Origin: Armatimonadota bacterium | GTDB taxonomy: Bacteria > Armatimonadota > Zipacnadia > Zipacnadales > JABUFB01 | Direction of reading: 5' to 3' | DNA length: 64,000 bases | Assembly (NCBI GenBank): GCA_013314775.1 | Contig: JABUFB010000003.1 | Coordinates: 232,622 to 296,621 of the forward strand | Shown here: positions 33,884-43,149 of the stretch, one piece after another | Layout of the letters: each line of letters begins with the position of its first letter | Position numbering within the stretch: position 1 is the first letter of the stretch | The notes under the pieces: model-generated | The model's input: only the letters and a program-made list of their open reading frames with translations | Database searches by the model: none | Told to the model about the DNA's origin: nothing | Position numbers and translations under genes: made by a program

Positions 33884-35284
33884 GTGATTGACCACGCCGC
33901 CCCACGCATTGGCGTCCTCGGACTTATGTTGGAGCTGTACGACAAGGCGGCGCCTGACCTGCGCCCGAAGCAGGAGCAATTCGCCCGCGAGGAGCTGATC
34001 CCCCGGCTCGAGGGCATGGGCGAGGTTACCTACGCGGGGATCCAGAATACCCGCGAAGGCGTTGCGGCGGCGGTGGATGAGTTCATCGCCGAGGACGTAG
34101 ACCTGGTCATCACCCTGCACCTGTCCTACGCCCCCAGCCTCATCGCTCTGCCCGATTTGCTCCGCTGGTCCGGCCCTGTGGTCATGTGGAACACCCAGAA
34201 ACTCAAGGGCATTGGCCCCGATTTCAGCTACACCCAGGTCATCGAGAATCACGGCATGCACGGCGTCCAGGACCTGGCGAATACCCTCAACCGCGTGGGC
34301 AGGCAGTACGCCGTGGTCACCGGGCACTTCGAAGACCCCGTCACCCTGGCCGAAGTCGCCGGCTGGGCCCGCGCCGCAAAAGCCCGGCGCGCCCTGCGCA
34401 AGGCCCGTATCGGCCAGGTCGGGTTCGCCTTCCAGGATATGGGCGACTTCGGCGTGGACGAGACCCAGTTCATGGCTCTCGTCGGCCCGCACGTGGTCCG
34501 TGTGCGCCTGGACGCCCTCGCCGAAGCCCAGGATCAGGCCCCGCTCAGCGCCCTGGAGGAAATCGTCCGCGAGGACAGGGAGCGTTTCGACATCGCCCCC
34601 GGAATCACCGACGAAGAGCATCTCGCATCTGCCCGCATCGAGTGGGCCATGCGCAAAGTCTTCGACGAACTCGGCCTCGACGGTGTCGCCATCCACTATG
34701 AGGCCCTCGCGGCCGATCCCAGGTTCGGCGCTCTACCCTTTGCCGCCGCGAGCAAGCTCCTGGCCGAAGGCTACGGGTTCGGCGGCGAGGGCGATGTGAC
34801 GTCTGCCTCCGCCGTGGTCGCTATGCAGCACCTGTGCGGGCAGGCCTCCTTCTCGGAAATGTTCACCATGGACTTTGAAGGCGACTCCATCTACCTCGCC
34901 CACTACGCCGAAGCAAACCCGCGCATGGCGCGCAAGGATATGCGCCCAAGGCTCTGCCGACGCGAGGGGTGGGTGGGCTCCGGCGGGGTCTCCACATCCC
35001 TTGCCTTCGGTTTCCAACCCGGCCCGGTTACCATGGCCAATCTCACCATTGGTGAAGGTGGCATGCCCAAGCTCATTGCCTTCGAGGGCGAGATCTTGGA
35101 TTTCTACAAGCCGGAGTTCGACACCCCCCATGGCCGCTTCCGCCCCGACGAATCCATGCCCGAGTTCCTGGATGCTTACGCGCACGAAGGCGGCTCGCAC
35201 CACCTGGCCATGTCACCCGGCGAGCACCTGGCCCACGTCGCGAAGCTGGCCGAACTCCTGGGCATCAACTACGTGGAGCTGTAA
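33884..35284 (+). CDS. L-fucose/L-arabinose isomerase family protein
   Basis: A 466-residue protein of the fucose-arabinose isomerase superfamily, converting an aldose to a ketose with a divalent metal. Start is GTG with GGAGGG upstream. Typical blocks are RIGVLGLMLELYDKAAPDL, VTGHFEDP, GFGGEGDVTSASAVVAMQHL and FTMDFEGDSIYLAHY; the last contains the metal-ligand Asp/Glu region. The conserved His lies in HHLAMSPGEH. Substrate not certain. A good terminator follows at 35307-35334. Confidence 0.82.
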   Translation: MIDHAAPRIGVLGLMLELYDKAAPDLRPKQEQFAREELIPRLEGMGEVTYAGIQNTREGVAAAVDEFIAEDVDLVITLHLSYAPSLIALPDLLRWSGPVVMWNTQKLKGIGPDFSYTQVIENHGMHGVQDLANTLNRVGRQYAVVTGHFEDPVTLAEVAGWARAAKARRALRKARIGQVGFAFQDMGDFGVDETQFMALVGPHVVRVRLDALAEAQDQAPLSALEEIVREDRERFDIAPGITDEEHLASARIEWAMRKVFDELGLDGVAIHYEALAADPRFGALPFAAASKLLAEGYGFGGEGDVTSASAVVAMQHLCGQASFSEMFTMDFEGDSIYLAHYAEANPRMARKDMRPRLCRREGWVGSGGVSTSLAFGFQPGPVTMANLTIGEGGMPKLIAFEGEILDFYKPEFDTPHGRFRPDESMPEFLDAYAHEGGSHHLAMSPGEHLAHVAKLAELLGINYVEL

Positions 35285-35306
35285 CGCCCCGACGGACGCG
35301 CCTGAT

Positions 35307-35334
35307 GGGGAGCTTCCATGCCTGGAGGCTCCCC
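35307..35334 (+). terminator. Intrinsic terminator after the fucose-isomerase-like gene
   Basis: GGGGAGCTTCCA-TGCC-TGGAGGCTCCCC, a 12-bp stem with one G-U pair, 22 bp after the stop, followed by the T-rich GATTTCGTTACTC. Confidence 0.75.
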
Positions 35335-35372
35335 GATTTCGTTACTCTCCCCATTCAACCGGCAATATGTGT

Positions 35373-35425
35373 CTTTTTGTTCACAAAAAGTTCCTGTTGT
35401 ATTAAGAAAGTGTTATCCCCATAAT
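35373..35425 (+). promoter_or_regulatory. AT-rich palindrome and promoter of the CHAD gene
   Basis: The inverted repeat CTTTTTG-TTCA-CAAAAAG (35373-35390) is strikingly AT-rich for this window. It is followed by TTGTAT (35397-35402), a 17-base spacer and CATAAT (35420-35425). The palindrome sits just upstream of the -35, a usual place for an activator or repressor site. Confidence 0.5.
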
Positions 35426-35481
35426 AGTCCTCAAGGCGCAGGTCATCTTCCGCTGTACGATCCGCACCCGTGCTGACTGTG

Positions 35482-35504
35482 TGCCCGGCTGAAACGGCCG
35501 GGCA
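35482..35504 (+). ncRNA. Leader hairpin of the CHAD gene mRNA
   Basis: TGCCCGGC-TGAAACG-GCCGGGCA, a perfect 8-bp stem with a 7-nt purine-rich loop, within a leader of about 110 nt from the predicted promoter to the ATG. It might be regulatory. It matches no riboswitch class that I recognise. Confidence 0.4.
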
Positions 35505-35544
35505 TGCGTGTTCTCGATTCCCGAAGGCCCCGGGGGTATGCGCC

Positions 35545-36453
35545 ATGCCAAAGGCAAAGCCCGAGACCCTCAAACCGACGACCACCGTCGCTGAAGCCAT
35601 GCGGATCCTCTTCCCGCCACGCGTGAAGGAAATCCTCAAGCACGAAAAGGCCGTGCGCAAGTCCGACATCGAGGGCGTCCACGACATGCGCGTGGCCACA
35701 AAACGCCTGCGTGAAGCAGCCCGCGTTTTCCGTCCCGCATTTGGCCGCACCCGCATGGACCGTCACCTCTCCCACATGGCAGCCCTCAATGACGCCCTGG
35801 GCAAAGTGCGCGAGTTCGATGTGATGGGCCTGCAACTCGAAGCGTTGGGTGAGCGCCAGGAGGGGCTCCTCGATGGCTTGCAGCCCCTCATCGACCAGTT
35901 GGCACAGCGACGCGCCGAAGCCAACGAGAAGCTGCTTCCGGTCCTCGACGAGACCCTGCCATATCTGGAGGAAGACTTTGCCGAACTCACCCGGGACCGC
36001 AGCAGGAAGCGGGCAGACGTGTGGAAGATGCCCTTCGTGGACATGTGCCGCGCGACCATCTTGCGGCGTATCGACGAGGCTTTCGCCCTGGAAGCTGAGG
36101 CGCGGGCCATCGAGAACCAGGCGGAATTGCACCGCATGAGGATTGCCCTCAAGAAGGCACGCTATGCTCTCGAACTGTGTCTGCCGCTGCTCGATTCACG
36201 GGCGCAGGGAGCGTACAAGCCCATCGCGAGACTTCAGGAGATCATGGGCGAGGTGCACGACCGCGACGTCATGCGCGATCATCTTGAAAAGGCGCGAGGT
36301 AACCCACTATCCGACGAGGCCGCCCATGCCGGCGTCGCTCTGTGTGCGCAGGACCGCGCCGAACTCCACGGGAAGATGATCGACCTGCTGGACGAGATCC
36401 GCGACAAGAAACGGATCGGCAAGCTGAAGAAAGCCCTCGAATCCTGCTGCTGA
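35545..36453 (+). CDS. CHAD domain-containing protein
   Basis: A 302-residue all-helical CHAD (conserved histidine alpha-helical domain) protein. CHAD domains bind inorganic polyphosphate through basic surfaces. The diagnostic N-terminal block is VHDMRVATKRLREAARVF (residues about 50-67), with a similar second block LHRMRIALKKARYALELC (about 195-212), the internal repeat. No CYTH triphosphatase domain is fused. The ATG at 35545 has GGGGG eight bases upstream. Promoter and leader at 35397-35504 imply its own regulated transcript. Granule or phosphate-stress association is family-based inference. Confidence 0.9.
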   Translation: MPKAKPETLKPTTTVAEAMRILFPPRVKEILKHEKAVRKSDIEGVHDMRVATKRLREAARVFRPAFGRTRMDRHLSHMAALNDALGKVREFDVMGLQLEALGERQEGLLDGLQPLIDQLAQRRAEANEKLLPVLDETLPYLEEDFAELTRDRSRKRADVWKMPFVDMCRATILRRIDEAFALEAEARAIENQAELHRMRIALKKARYALELCLPLLDSRAQGAYKPIARLQEIMGEVHDRDVMRDHLEKARGNPLSDEAAHAGVALCAQDRAELHGKMIDLLDEIRDKKRIGKLKKALESCC

Positions 36454-36580
36454 GCGGCCCATCCCCCATGGCCGGTGCCCGGTCGTCCGCCTTCGCCTTC
36501 CGGAGGGGCCCCATCCGGCCCGGCCCTCGCCTCTGTCGTCCCCCCTCATCCTGAGCGCCGTCTGCGAAGGAGAGGGGGAA

Positions 36581-36600
36581 GCGCGTCGCTCACGACGCGC
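36581..36600. repeat. R3 palindrome hairpin (perfect 8-bp stem)
   Basis: GCGCGTCG-CTCA-CGACGCGC between the convergent CHAD and xth genes, 19 bp from the xth stop. A near copy (GCGCGTC-AGCAC-GACGCGC) is at 42997-43015. In both places CGG follows, with a related GCGAAGG...AG upstream. It probably serves as a terminator. Confidence 0.6.
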
Positions 36601-36619
36601 CGGGGGTGAGGCCCCCGTT

Positions 36620-37393
36620 TCACTCCTCAAACTCCGCACAGATCGGCGTGTGATCGGACGGCTTTTCCCGCGCCCTCGGCTCAAGATCGATCCACGCTCG
36701 CGTTGATCTCTCAGCCATCACCGGGCTCGCCATCACGTGATCCACCCGCCAGCCCATCCGGCGCTTGAACCCGTTCGGGATGCGATAGTCGAAGAAGCTG
36801 AAATGTCCGCCCTCCTCCACATGCCGCCGGAAGACGTCCTCCATACCCCACTGCATCACGAAGTTCAGCGCTTCCTGCTCATCGGGATGAAAACAGACCT
36901 CTCCCCGCAGCGCTTCCGGGTCGTACACATCCCGGTCATCCCTGGCCACGTTCAGGTCGCCAACCCACACCACCGGCTCATCGGGCTTCCAGCGCCCATC
37001 CAGTTCGCGCCGCAGCGTGCGCAGCCAGTCCAGCTTGTACGCAAACTTCTCCGAACCCACTGCCTGCCCCTGGGGGACGTATGTATTGATGATCGCGACC
37101 TCCCCGACCCGAGCCGTAATGAGCCGAGCATCATCCCGATGGCTGCCGTCGCTGAACCCGAACCGTACATCTTCCAGCGCCTCTCGGGAGAGAATCGCCA
37201 CCCCGTTGTAAGACTTCTGCCCGTGACAGGCCACCCGGTACCCCGCTTCATTCAGCGGCGCCGCGGGGAAGTCGGCGTCCTGCACCTTCGTTTCCTGCAG
37301 GCAGACCACGTCGGGCTTCGCTGTCGCCAGCCAGTCAAGCAGGATATCCAACCGCGCCCGGATCCCATTGACGTTGAAGCTTGCTACGATCAC
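36620..37393 (-). CDS. xth: Exodeoxyribonuclease III
   Basis: A 257-residue AP endonuclease and 3'-5' exonuclease of base-excision repair. Catalytic blocks are IVASFNVNGIRARL, CLQETKVQD (metal-binding Glu), INTYVPQGQAVGSEKFAYKL, VWVGDLNVARDDRDVYDP, GWRVDHVMAS and SDHTPICAEF. The GTG at 37393 is the probable start, with GGGGAGG six bases upstream; the long in-frame extension before it is not conserved-looking and overlaps the intergenic region. Complete and of the usual length. Confidence 0.95.
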   Translation of the reverse strand: MIVASFNVNGIRARLDILLDWLATAKPDVVCLQETKVQDADFPAAPLNEAGYRVACHGQKSYNGVAILSREALEDVRFGFSDGSHRDDARLITARVGEVAIINTYVPQGQAVGSEKFAYKLDWLRTLRRELDGRWKPDEPVVWVGDLNVARDDRDVYDPEALRGEVCFHPDEQEALNFVMQWGMEDVFRRHVEEGGHFSFFDYRIPNGFKRRMGWRVDHVMASPVMAERSTRAWIDLEPRAREKPSDHTPICAEFEE

Positions 37394-37467
37394 GATAGTC
37401 CTCCCCTGACCGACTGTCGTTTGCGGGCCACGCAGGACTCCACGGTGCCGTGCGCTGAAAAGGCGCC

Positions 37468-39627
37468 TCAATCCAATGACGCGCCCCGCAGGCGGAGGGA
37501 ATTGGTCACCACCGACACCGACGAAGCAGCCATCGCGCCAGCCGCAATTGCCGGACTCAGATGTCCCAGCGCCGCCAATGGCACAGCGGCGACATTGTAG
37601 CCGAAGGCGAAGCCCAGATTCTGCTTCACATGCCGCAAGGTGAGCTTCCCCAGCCGAAGCGCTCGCACCACTCCTCTCAGGTCCGCGCCGGTCAGCGTCA
37701 CCTGCCCCGCCTGCATGGCCACATCCGCCCCGGTCCCGATGGCAATCCCCACCGTGGCCCGAGCCAGCGCCGGGGCATCATTGATCCCGTCACCCACCAT
37801 TACCACAACGCCGCCGGTGCGCTCCATCTCTCGGGCAACCGTCTCTTCCTTGCGATCCGGGGTAACCCCTGCATAGACACGCTCGATCCCCACGCGCCTT
37901 GCCACCGCCTGCGCCGTCTGCTCACTATCGCCGGTAACCATGGCCACCTCGATCCCCATGCTCTTGATCTGCGCGATCACCTCTTCCGCCTCGGGACGCA
38001 GGCTGTCGGCCAGGCCGATAAGGCCGATGACTCGGCCGCCCTCGGCAACTGCCGAGATGGTCTGGCCCTGCTCGGCCAACTCCTGTCGAAGCGCCGCGAA
38101 AGGCCCCAGGTCGAGACCTTCCGCCTCCAGCAGCGCCGGAGCACCCACGAGTACCGGCTTCCCGTCGACCTTGCACTTCACCCCGCGCCCGGGAATGGCC
38201 GCGAATTCTTCCACCGGCGCAAGCTGCCCCTCCCACGCTTCCACAATCGCTCTGCCCAGCGGGTGCTCCGAAGACTGCTCCGCACGCGCTGCAATTCGCA
38301 GCACCTCATCCTCATCCATACCCTCCGCCGGCGCAATTCGCACCACTTCCGGCTTGCCCCGGGTGAGGGTCCCGGTCTTGTCGAACAGGATCGTCTTCGC
38401 AGCCGCGAGGGCTTCGATTGCTGCCGCGTCACGGATGAGGACCCCATGGCGCGCGCCCAGACCCGTACCCACCATGATCGCCGTCGGCGTCGCCAGACCC
38501 AGGGCGCACGGGCAGGCGATGAGCAGCACCGCCGTGGCATTGATCAGCGCCCGGGACCAGGGCGCATCGCTCTGTCCCAGCACTCCCCACAGCAGGAAGG
38601 TCACCAGCGCAAGCCCCACGATGGAAGGCACGAAGATGGATGACACCTTATCCGCCAGGCGCTGGATCGGCGGCTTCGAACCCTGGGCATCCCTGACCAG
38701 CCGCACGATCTGCTGCAGTGCCGTGTCCCGTCCAACCCTCGTGGCGCGCACCACCAGGGTCCCCTCGCGGTTGACGCTGGCCCCGATCACCTCGTCACCC
38801 TCGCTCTTGGCAACCGGCACGCTCTCGCCCGTGATGATCGCTTCATCCACCGCCGACGAGCCACTGACAACTACCCCGTCTGTGGCAATCTGTTCCCCCG
38901 GGCGCACCCGAAACTCGTCACCCTCTTCCAAGTCGGCCACCGGCACTGTCAGCTCCTCGCCCTCGCGGATTACCGTCGCGGTCTTCGGGGCAAGGTCCAG
39001 CAGCGCCACCAGGGCCTCCGAGGTCTTCCCCCGGGACCGGATCTCCAGGAACCGCCCAAGGGTGATGAAGGTGAGGATCATCGCTGCAGTGTCGAAGTAC
39101 AGATGCTCACCGCCCCCGTGCAGGACCATGAACAGGCTGTACAGGTAGGCGCTTGAGGATCCCAGGGCAATGAGGACATCCATGTTCGTGGTGAGCCGCC
39201 GCAGCGCCGCCAGGGAGTTCACGTAGAACTGCCACCCGAGCGCGCCCTGCACCACGGTGGCCAGCGCCAGCACCACCCAGTTGCGTCCCGGGAAGTCGGC
39301 GAACATGCTCAGGCCCATGATCGCCAGGGACATCACCGCGCCGAAGATGAACAGCATCAACTGGACGGCCTGCTCTCGCGTCCGCTTCAGCGCCTCGGCC
39401 TGGCGGTCCAGACTCTCCTCGGGAGCCGCGCCGTAACCCGCGTCCACAACAACCTGGACCAGGTCGTCGGGACCTGTCTCCTCCGGGTTGAAGGTCACCG
39501 ATGCCGATTCGTCGGCGAAGTTCACCGATGCCTTATGGACCCCGGTTGCATTTCGTAGAGCGTTCTCAACATTCCGCGCACATGCCGCGCAGTGCATTCC
39601 TGATATATGCAGCTTTGCAGTTTCCAT
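37468..39627 (-). CDS. copA: Copper-translocating P-type ATPase (CopA-like)
   Basis: A 719-residue heavy-metal P1B-ATPase exporting Cu(I). It has one N-terminal metal-binding domain (MHCAAC, residues 11-16), the membrane CPC motif (CPCALG at about 372-377), the phosphorylation site DKTGTLT (about 416-422), VGDGINDAPALA and eight membrane helices. The ATG at 39627 has AGGGG upstream; a GTG three codons earlier is possible. It is isolated, with no CopZ or CsoR gene nearby. The 302-bp spacer upstream carries its promoter. Confidence 0.93.
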   Translation of the reverse strand: METAKLHISGMHCAACARNVENALRNATGVHKASVNFADESASVTFNPEETGPDDLVQVVVDAGYGAAPEESLDRQAEALKRTREQAVQLMLFIFGAVMSLAIMGLSMFADFPGRNWVVLALATVVQGALGWQFYVNSLAALRRLTTNMDVLIALGSSSAYLYSLFMVLHGGGEHLYFDTAAMILTFITLGRFLEIRSRGKTSEALVALLDLAPKTATVIREGEELTVPVADLEEGDEFRVRPGEQIATDGVVVSGSSAVDEAIITGESVPVAKSEGDEVIGASVNREGTLVVRATRVGRDTALQQIVRLVRDAQGSKPPIQRLADKVSSIFVPSIVGLALVTFLLWGVLGQSDAPWSRALINATAVLLIACPCALGLATPTAIMVGTGLGARHGVLIRDAAAIEALAAAKTILFDKTGTLTRGKPEVVRIAPAEGMDEDEVLRIAARAEQSSEHPLGRAIVEAWEGQLAPVEEFAAIPGRGVKCKVDGKPVLVGAPALLEAEGLDLGPFAALRQELAEQGQTISAVAEGGRVIGLIGLADSLRPEAEEVIAQIKSMGIEVAMVTGDSEQTAQAVARRVGIERVYAGVTPDRKEETVAREMERTGGVVVMVGDGINDAPALARATVGIAIGTGADVAMQAGQVTLTGADLRGVVRALRLGKLTLRHVKQNLGFAFGYNVAAVPLAALGHLSPAIAAGAMAASSVSVVTNSLRLRGASLD

Positions 39628-39929
39628 GCATCTCACCCCTTACGCCGTTGCGCCACTTATTTGTCCAATATACCCTGCGGCGCGGCTGTCCACCGACACT
39701 GTCTCACCCGCTACCCGGCAGATCAGGCCAGTCCGCAACGTCGCGGGCGTCAAATGCACGCCAGGCAGGCTGGCCCGCGGTTGACTCGGAATGGCCACCC
39801 CGTTGACTGAAATGCTCACCCGTCTTGCCTTTGACCTGGTGGAACTGCACGAGCGACCCCTGGAATCACACGGGGGACTTCCGCGATCATACCCGAAAGT
39901 CCCCCGTGCGGCATCTCACGAACCGTCCC
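39628..39929. other. Intergenic spacer (302 bp) upstream of copA
   Basis: It holds the copA promoter region (TATATT near 39668 on the minus strand, weak -35) and the terminator of the next gene. No coding sequence or RNA gene seen. Confidence 0.5.
39869..39908 (-). terminator. Long-stem terminator of the DHQ synthase II gene
   Basis: CACGGGGGACTT and AAGTCCCCCGTG form a perfect 12-bp stem around a 16-nt loop, 21 bp after the stop at 39930 on the minus strand. No U-tract is visible on either side. Confidence 0.6.
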
Positions 39930-40922
39930 TTACTTCTCCTGGATCGTCTCCTGGATCTGCATCCCGAAATGCCGCCCCGCCTCGCCCAGCATCACCAGCA
40001 CCTTGGTGCCGGGCCGCAATTCCACCACACTCACGGGCTGGCCCTGGGGCGTCACCAGACGGATCGTCTCGGCATTCTGCAGGATCGTAGACACTTCGCT
40101 CCCGCCGGCCTTCGCCTTTACAAGCAGCAGCGGTCTGCGCTCCACCTTCGCCCTGCCGACCACTGTCGTCCGCGTGGTGCCATCATGCCGGACAATGAGC
40201 GCCGGGTCACCGCTGGCGATCTCCGACAGGTACCGGGTCTTCTCGCCGGGCACCTGAACATATGCGTGCACCGGTCCGGCGTTGACACGGAAGGGCCTCG
40301 GGGCCACATACGGGTTCTCCACGCTTTCGGCGTGTACCAGGAACATGGCGGCGCTGCTGGTGCCAACCAGCATGCCCTCGCCGATGCCCATATTGCTGCA
40401 CGTGTCCACGCACACTCGGTCGCCCATGCCCACCGGAACCACGCTGGTCACTTCGGCTTCCGTCAGTTGCACGCGCTCGGCCTCGCTCTTGAGCAGCGAC
40501 ACCGCGCGCTTGATCTCCGAGGCGTCGGTAGTCACCAGCAGCACGCCGTCGGTGCCGGTCTCAAGGGTGGTCGCGGCGGTGCAGGCGTCCTCCGCGCAGT
40601 CCACCTGCGCGATGATCCGCGCCCCGGATGCGATCAGGTTCTCCCAGGGGATCACCGACCAGTCCGTGGTCTTCGCGATCACCAGCCTTCCCTGTCCCAT
40701 CGCCGCGGCAAGCTCTTCGGCTGCCTTGCCAGTGATCTCCACCTCCATCACGTCCCGGCCCAGCACCAGATCACCGTCGACCGCCACGGTCTTGATAAGC
40801 CCCAGTTGTCGGACCTCCTCCGACCGCCCTTCGGGCACCACAACCGCATCCGCGCCCGCCTCGAGAGCCGCGCAGACCAGGTCCTTGTCCCACGGGTCGA
40901 CTTTCACCCAGACCTGCTTCAT
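39930..40922 (-). CDS. 3-dehydroquinate synthase II family (archaeal-type AroB')
   Basis: A 330-residue protein of the DHQ synthase II family, which oxidatively deaminates and cyclises 2-amino-3,7-dideoxy-D-threo-hept-6-ulosonate to 3-dehydroquinate in archaea. Typical blocks are [60 protein letters not shown] and [18 protein letters not shown]. It overlaps the aldolase stop by 4 bp (ATGA), so translation is coupled. In actinobacteria the homologue GriH takes part in making 3-amino-4-hydroxybenzoate instead, so the product is not certain. Confidence 0.88.
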   Translation of the reverse strand: MKQVWVKVDPWDKDLVCAALEAGADAVVVPEGRSEEVRQLGLIKTVAVDGDLVLGRDVMEVEITGKAAEELAAAMGQGRLVIAKTTDWSVIPWENLIASGARIIAQVDCAEDACTAATTLETGTDGVLLVTTDASEIKRAVSLLKSEAERVQLTEAEVTSVVPVGMGDRVCVDTCSNMGIGEGMLVGTSSAAMFLVHAESVENPYVAPRPFRVNAGPVHAYVQVPGEKTRYLSEIASGDPALIVRHDGTTRTTVVGRAKVERRPLLLVKAKAGGSEVSTILQNAETIRLVTPQGQPVSVVELRPGTKVLVMLGEAGRHFGMQIQETIQEK

Positions 40923-41734
40923 GCGCCCAGCAACTCCAGGGCCTCGTCCACGCTCATGTCTTTGTGGACGATGCCGCAGATTGCCGCTACGATCTTCTCC
41001 GGCTGCGCATGCTGGAATGCGTTGCGGCCGATGGACACGCCCGCGCCACCCGCCTCAATGCAGCCGGCCACCATCTCCAGGATCTCGCGGTCGGTCTCCA
41101 TCTTCTCGCCACCCGCGATGAGGACCTTGATTCCGCCTGGTCGGTGCCCGCCGCAGCCCTCGACCACCGTGCGGAAGGACTCCACATCGCCGGTATAGGC
41201 GACCTTCACCATATCCGCGCCAAGTTCCGCCGCAACCCGCGCGGCGTGGGCAACCACCTTGACGTCATACTCGCTCTGGATCTTGGCCCCCCTCGTGTAA
41301 ACCATGGCCAGAAGCGGCATCCCCCATTCTTCGCACGTGGTGGCAACGTGACCCAGGTCGCGCAGCATCTCACTCTCATCCGCCGCGCCGAGATTCACAT
41401 GCACGGAGACCCCGTCGGCACCGTAGCGGATGGCGCGCTCAACGCTGCTCACCAGTACCTTCCGGTTCGGGTCCGGGGCGAGAGCGGTGCTGGCAGAAAG
41501 GTGCAGGATCAGGCCGATGTCCGGCCCGTATCTCCGGTGGCCCATCGCGGGCAGCCCTACGTGACCGATCACCGCGTCCGCGCCGCCAACAGCGGCATTG
41601 TTCACCGCGGTGGGCATGTCGATCAGACCTTCAATCGGCCCCATCGTCACCCCGTGGTCCATGGGCACCAGCACCGCCCGACCATTGGCCCGATTGCTGA
41701 TGCGCTCGATCCGAATTGCCTTGCCAAGGGACAT
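40919..41734 (-). CDS. 2-amino-3,7-dideoxy-D-threo-hept-6-ulosonate synthase-like aldolase (AroA'-type)
   Basis: A 271-residue class I aldolase of the DeoC/LacD-like group, resembling archaeal ADH synthase, which joins aspartate semialdehyde to a deoxyketohexose phosphate. The likely active-site residues are Asp26 (VPMDHG), Tyr146 (LLAMVYTRG) and Schiff-base Lys177 ([11 protein letters not shown]). The ATG at 41734 has GGAGG nine bases upstream. It is followed without a gap by DHQ synthase II, so the two steps are encoded together. GriI is a related enzyme with another product; sequence alone does not decide. Confidence 0.85.
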   Translation of the reverse strand: MSLGKAIRIERISNRANGRAVLVPMDHGVTMGPIEGLIDMPTAVNNAAVGGADAVIGHVGLPAMGHRRYGPDIGLILHLSASTALAPDPNRKVLVSSVERAIRYGADGVSVHVNLGAADESEMLRDLGHVATTCEEWGMPLLAMVYTRGAKIQSEYDVKVVAHAARVAAELGADMVKVAYTGDVESFRTVVEGCGGHRPGGIKVLIAGGEKMETDREILEMVAGCIEAGGAGVSIGRNAFQHAQPEKIVAAICGIVHKDMSVDEALELLGA

Positions 41735-41766
41735 TTCGTCCGTCCTCCAGTGTTTGTGTTTGCTTG

Positions 41767-42615
41767 CTAAGCCTCGGCTTTCGCCTGTTCCAGCGCCCTC
41801 TCGAGTGTGCGCAGGCCCTTCTCGCAATGCTCGTAAGCATCCAGCGAGAAATCGAACACCTCAATGGAGCAGTAGCGCTGGTAGTCGATGTCGAGCAGGG
41901 CCTTCATAATGGGCACGAAATCCGTATCGCCCCATCCCGGGGCCCGTTTGTTCAGGTCATTGCAGTGGTAGTGGTACAGGAGGTCCGCGGTATTGCGGAT
42001 CTCCTGTGGCAGGTCCGCTTCTTCCTGCGACCCGCTGTAGGTGTCGAGGATCACGCCCACCGTGGGCAGGTTGATCTCTCGCGCCATCTTACGCGCCTCG
42101 TCGGCCTTGTAGATGAAGTTGTTCTGGGTCGCCACCGCGAGGGGCTCAATACAGACTTTGAAGTCGGCATCGAGCGCCACTTCGCCGCAGCGTTTCATGC
42201 AGTCCCGAAACCACTCCCAGGCCTGCGCGTAACTCACTCCATCCTTCACCGCCCGCTGGAGCGGCGACCCCACCACCATCATGCTCCCGCCGATCTCGAT
42301 GCCCAGGCGCACCAGGTCCTCCATGTATAGCGCGGTGCGCTCGCGCACCTCCGGGTCCGGCGAGGTAACGTGGTAGCCTTCGGTATGGGACAGCAGCCAG
42401 TGGATCCCCGCCACTGCCACACCAAACTCCCCCGCGCAATCGACGATCTCCCGCTTCTGCTCGTCGGTGATCTGTCGAGCGTCGAAGTTCAGAGTGAAGG
42501 GGGAGATCTCTATCCCGCTAAAGCCCATGGACCGTGCGGCCTCGAACTGGCGCCGCAGGGTCCACTTGCTTTTGTCCTCCGTCCAGAAGATTTCGTTGCA
42601 GATCGCGAACTTCAT
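41767..42615 (-). CDS. Sugar phosphate isomerase/epimerase (xylose-isomerase-like TIM barrel)
   Basis: A 282-residue TIM-barrel protein of the AP-endonuclease-2/xylose-isomerase-like superfamily. Metal-binding residues lie in KVCIEPLAV (Glu), [10 protein letters not shown] (Asp), [20 protein letters not shown] (His/Asp) and CSIEVFDF (Glu). It probably isomerises or epimerises a sugar or cyclitol. It lies 32 bp upstream of the aldolase, so it may belong to the same operon. ATG with GGAGG upstream. Substrate unknown. Confidence 0.85.
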   Translation of the reverse strand: MKFAICNEIFWTEDKSKWTLRRQFEAARSMGFSGIEISPFTLNFDARQITDEQKREIVDCAGEFGVAVAGIHWLLSHTEGYHVTSPDPEVRERTALYMEDLVRLGIEIGGSMMVVGSPLQRAVKDGVSYAQAWEWFRDCMKRCGEVALDADFKVCIEPLAVATQNNFIYKADEARKMAREINLPTVGVILDTYSGSQEEADLPQEIRNTADLLYHYHCNDLNKRAPGWGDTDFVPIMKALLDIDYQRYCSIEVFDFSLDAYEHCEKGLRTLERALEQAKAEA

Positions 42616-43149
42616 GCCTGCCTCCGATGGGTGCAGTTTTCCGCCTCAACGCGCGGGGATATTCATTGTAACACACCGCTACACGATTGCAGGATGGATT
42701 CTGCGCCCGAGACACAGCAGCCATCCCCCCCGGCCTATGCATTGCCATCTGCAGGCGGAGACCCGCTGCTCGCCGGCCCGCGGCGGGGGCGACAGCTCCT
42801 TCCCGGCCGCGTGAGCCGGTGAAGGCCGGGGGCCTTGTGTCCAGCGTCTCCCCCCCCCGACGCTGATGACCAGATGCTACTGCCCTCCGAGGATCAACTG
42901 CAGTGACGTGCCGCGACCGCCGTCCGCCTTCGCCATCTCCCCATCATCCAAAGGGAAGCGACCGACTGCGGTCGCCGCGACGGAGCGAAGGGCAGAGCGC
43001 GTCAGCACGACGCGCCGGGATGCAGCCAGTCGCTGCCTTCACTCTCTCCTCTGCAGAGGGACACCCCGCCACGGCGGAGAATTACACTGTCTGTAAGCCG
43101 CGCCGTCGTGAATCGACGCGCACACTCCTTGGGCTCCGGGGGGAACCAA
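42616..43149. other. Intergenic spacer (534 bp) with R2 and R3 palindromes
   Basis: Between divergent genes. It contains the perfect hairpins GCGACCG-ACTG-CGGTCGC (42958-42975, R2) and GCGCGTC-AGCAC-GACGCGC (42997-43015, R3) plus GC-rich low-complexity runs. No gene recognised. Confidence 0.55.

Noticed and set aside
35426-35544. Known riboswitch in the CHAD leader (fluoride, c-di-GMP, preQ1)
   Set aside because: Only one hairpin with a 7-nt loop is visible; I cannot match the conserved core of any class.
39825-41198. 457-codon + strand open frame
   Set aside because: Antisense to the DHQ synthase II and aldolase genes, both of which have conserved motifs and SD sites.
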